From PGYR01 sp041595255 (GTDB taxonomy: Bacteria; Bacteroidota; Ignavibacteria; Kapaibacteriales; UBA2268), in NCBI GenBank assembly GCA_041595255.1, contig JBFHKR010000149.1:1-6396 (forward strand): a DNA stretch of 6,396 nucleotides, given 5' to 3'. The notes beneath the pieces were generated by a model that worked only from the letters and a program-made list of their open reading frames with translations, did not search any database and had not been told where the DNA came from. Both the position numbers and the translations under genes were made by a program. Position 1 is the first letter of the stretch. Each line of letters opens with the position of its first letter. Below, piece by piece: positions 5,620-6,396 of this stretch.

Positions 5620-6370
5620 TTTTTAATTCCAAATCATATTCTCTAATTCCCTGTGGGGGCTCTTTATCAAATCTATAATTCATATTGAAAACAAAACTAA
5701 CGGCCTTGGTTATCTTGAATTGCAATTTAGTGTCGTTCAATATTCTGTGATCATTCAATCTATTTATATCTACTTGGAAATAAGTAACCGAATTTAACAA
5801 AAAATTTTCAGATGGTTTCCAAGTTATTGTCATATAATTGGTAGAACGTATAATCTCTGTAATCTGTGTAGGTATTATGTTAATTTCTTCCATTTCATAC
5901 ATAATCCCTGAACCTAAGTAAATATCTATTTCTGCAGATGAGTCAGCTACGAAATCGGTATTAGACAGAGTTAGTCTTACTCCTGCACCGAGTAAATTTC
6001 TATCCGAAAGTAACACAAACTCGTTGAACTCTTTTTGTATAAATAACTCAGGCTCCAATAATGAGTCTAGTTTATAAATATATCGTCCATGGAGAAAACC
6101 TTTATCACTAATAACAGCATTGTTCCCTTCCTTGTAAGCCAATTCCCCAGCTAGAAAAGTACGGTAATTAGATTGAATATAGTCCAATCTAAGCTTTGCT
6201 TCACCACTTATAAACTCCGAATTTCCCGAATTTAATCCAAATAACAAATCAATCCTTGACCTAAATCCATCATCTATTTTACTACTTCTTATAGCTTCTG
6301 TATTAACCTGAGAATATGCACTTATGGCAAAGAATAAAAATAATAGTACTAGACTACGGACGAAAAACAT
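5597..6370 (-). CDS. DUF481 family outer-membrane beta-barrel protein
   Basis: A 257-residue protein with a Sec signal peptide (1-20, cleavage near AYS/Q). The mature chain alternates hydrophobic and polar residues as in an outer-membrane beta-barrel, with about ten to twelve predicted strands. DUF481-like stretches are the first strand with FGLNSGNSEFISGEAKLRLDY (about 44-64), FLHGRYIYKLDSLLEPELFIQKEFNEF (92-118), and LLGAGVRLTL (126-135). The C terminus ends in a short strand (KNGITVEI) without a clear aromatic last residue. DUF481 proteins are thought to be salt-stress or envelope barrels, and their precise transport role is unknown. The ATG at 6370 follows an A/T-rich 26-base edge with no readable promoter, so whether this is the first gene of the operon is unknown. 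Confidence 0.85.
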   Translation of the reverse strand: MFFVRSLVLLFLFFAISAYSQVNTEAIRSSKIDDGFRSRIDLLFGLNSGNSEFISGEAKLRLDYIQSNYRTFLAGELAYKEGNNAVISDKGFLHGRYIYKLDSLLEPELFIQKEFNEFVLLSDRNLLGAGVRLTLSNTDFVADSSAEIDIYLGSGIMYEMEEINIIPTQITEIIRSTNYMTITWKPSENFLLNSVTYFQVDINRLNDHRILNDTKLQFKITKAVSFVFNMNYRFDKEPPQGIREYDLELKNGITVEI

Positions 6371-6396
6371 TCTATTCGAATTTGATTTAATAAACT

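Larger units (their letters stand above)
1320..6370 (-). other. Putative eight-gene envelope/redox operon
   Basis: All eight genes point the same way and are packed closely: overlaps of 23, 14 and 1 bases, then gaps of 20, 17, 35 and 22 bases. No terminator hairpin was seen between them, and a strong terminator follows the last gene. The order is beta-barrel, DUF1684 lipoprotein, lipoprotein, helical orphan, exported YCII, OYE reductase, MarR, YceI. The 5' end of the transcript may extend outside the window. Confidence 0.7.

Overview
The window is low-GC DNA (A/T-rich intergenic regions, few Shine-Dalgarno sequences) that looks like a member of the Bacteroidota/FCB group. Three signs support this: a C-terminal type IX secretion (T9SS) sorting tail at the left edge, several N-terminal lipoprotein signals (one followed by acidic residues like the Bacteroidota surface-lipoprotein export signal), and the DUF1684, DUF481 and small-YceI families in one locus. 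No species can be named from the sequence.

Layout, left to right. Positions 3-80 (+) are the last 25 codons of a T9SS-exported protein entering from outside, closed by an intrinsic terminator (107-141). A 153-base non-coding stretch leads into an Rrf2-family regulator (295-765, +) with three cysteines placed to bind an Fe-S cluster. Facing it, 13 bases away, is a Rieske-type [2Fe-2S] lipoprotein (779-1210, -). A very strong terminator (1260-1293, active on the minus strand) separates the Rieske gene from everything to its right.

The rest, 1320-6370, is one uninterrupted minus-strand series of eight genes with overlaps of 23, 14 and 1 bases and then gaps of 20, 17, 35 and 22 bases. In transcription order: DUF481-like outer-membrane beta-barrel, DUF1684 lipoprotein, a second lipoprotein with a possible PsbP/DcrB-like domain, an orphan helical protein, an exported YCII-domain protein, an old-yellow-enzyme flavoprotein (NemA-like), a MarR-family repressor and an exported YceI lipocalin-like protein. 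This looks like a single operon ending at the 1260-1293 terminator. Its promoter lies beyond the right edge, or in the last 26 bases.

Working model (inference): an envelope module regulated by redox or electrophile stress. The MarR regulator and the flavin reductase are cytoplasmic. YceI, YCII, the two lipoproteins and the barrel are envelope proteins. The neighbouring Rieske lipoprotein and Fe-S Rrf2 regulator add a redox theme. No part is a known defence, mobile or CRISPR system, and no RNA gene, insertion sequence or phage gene was seen. Start positions were moved inward from the longest open frame for the OYE, MarR and YCII genes, for reasons given in their entries.
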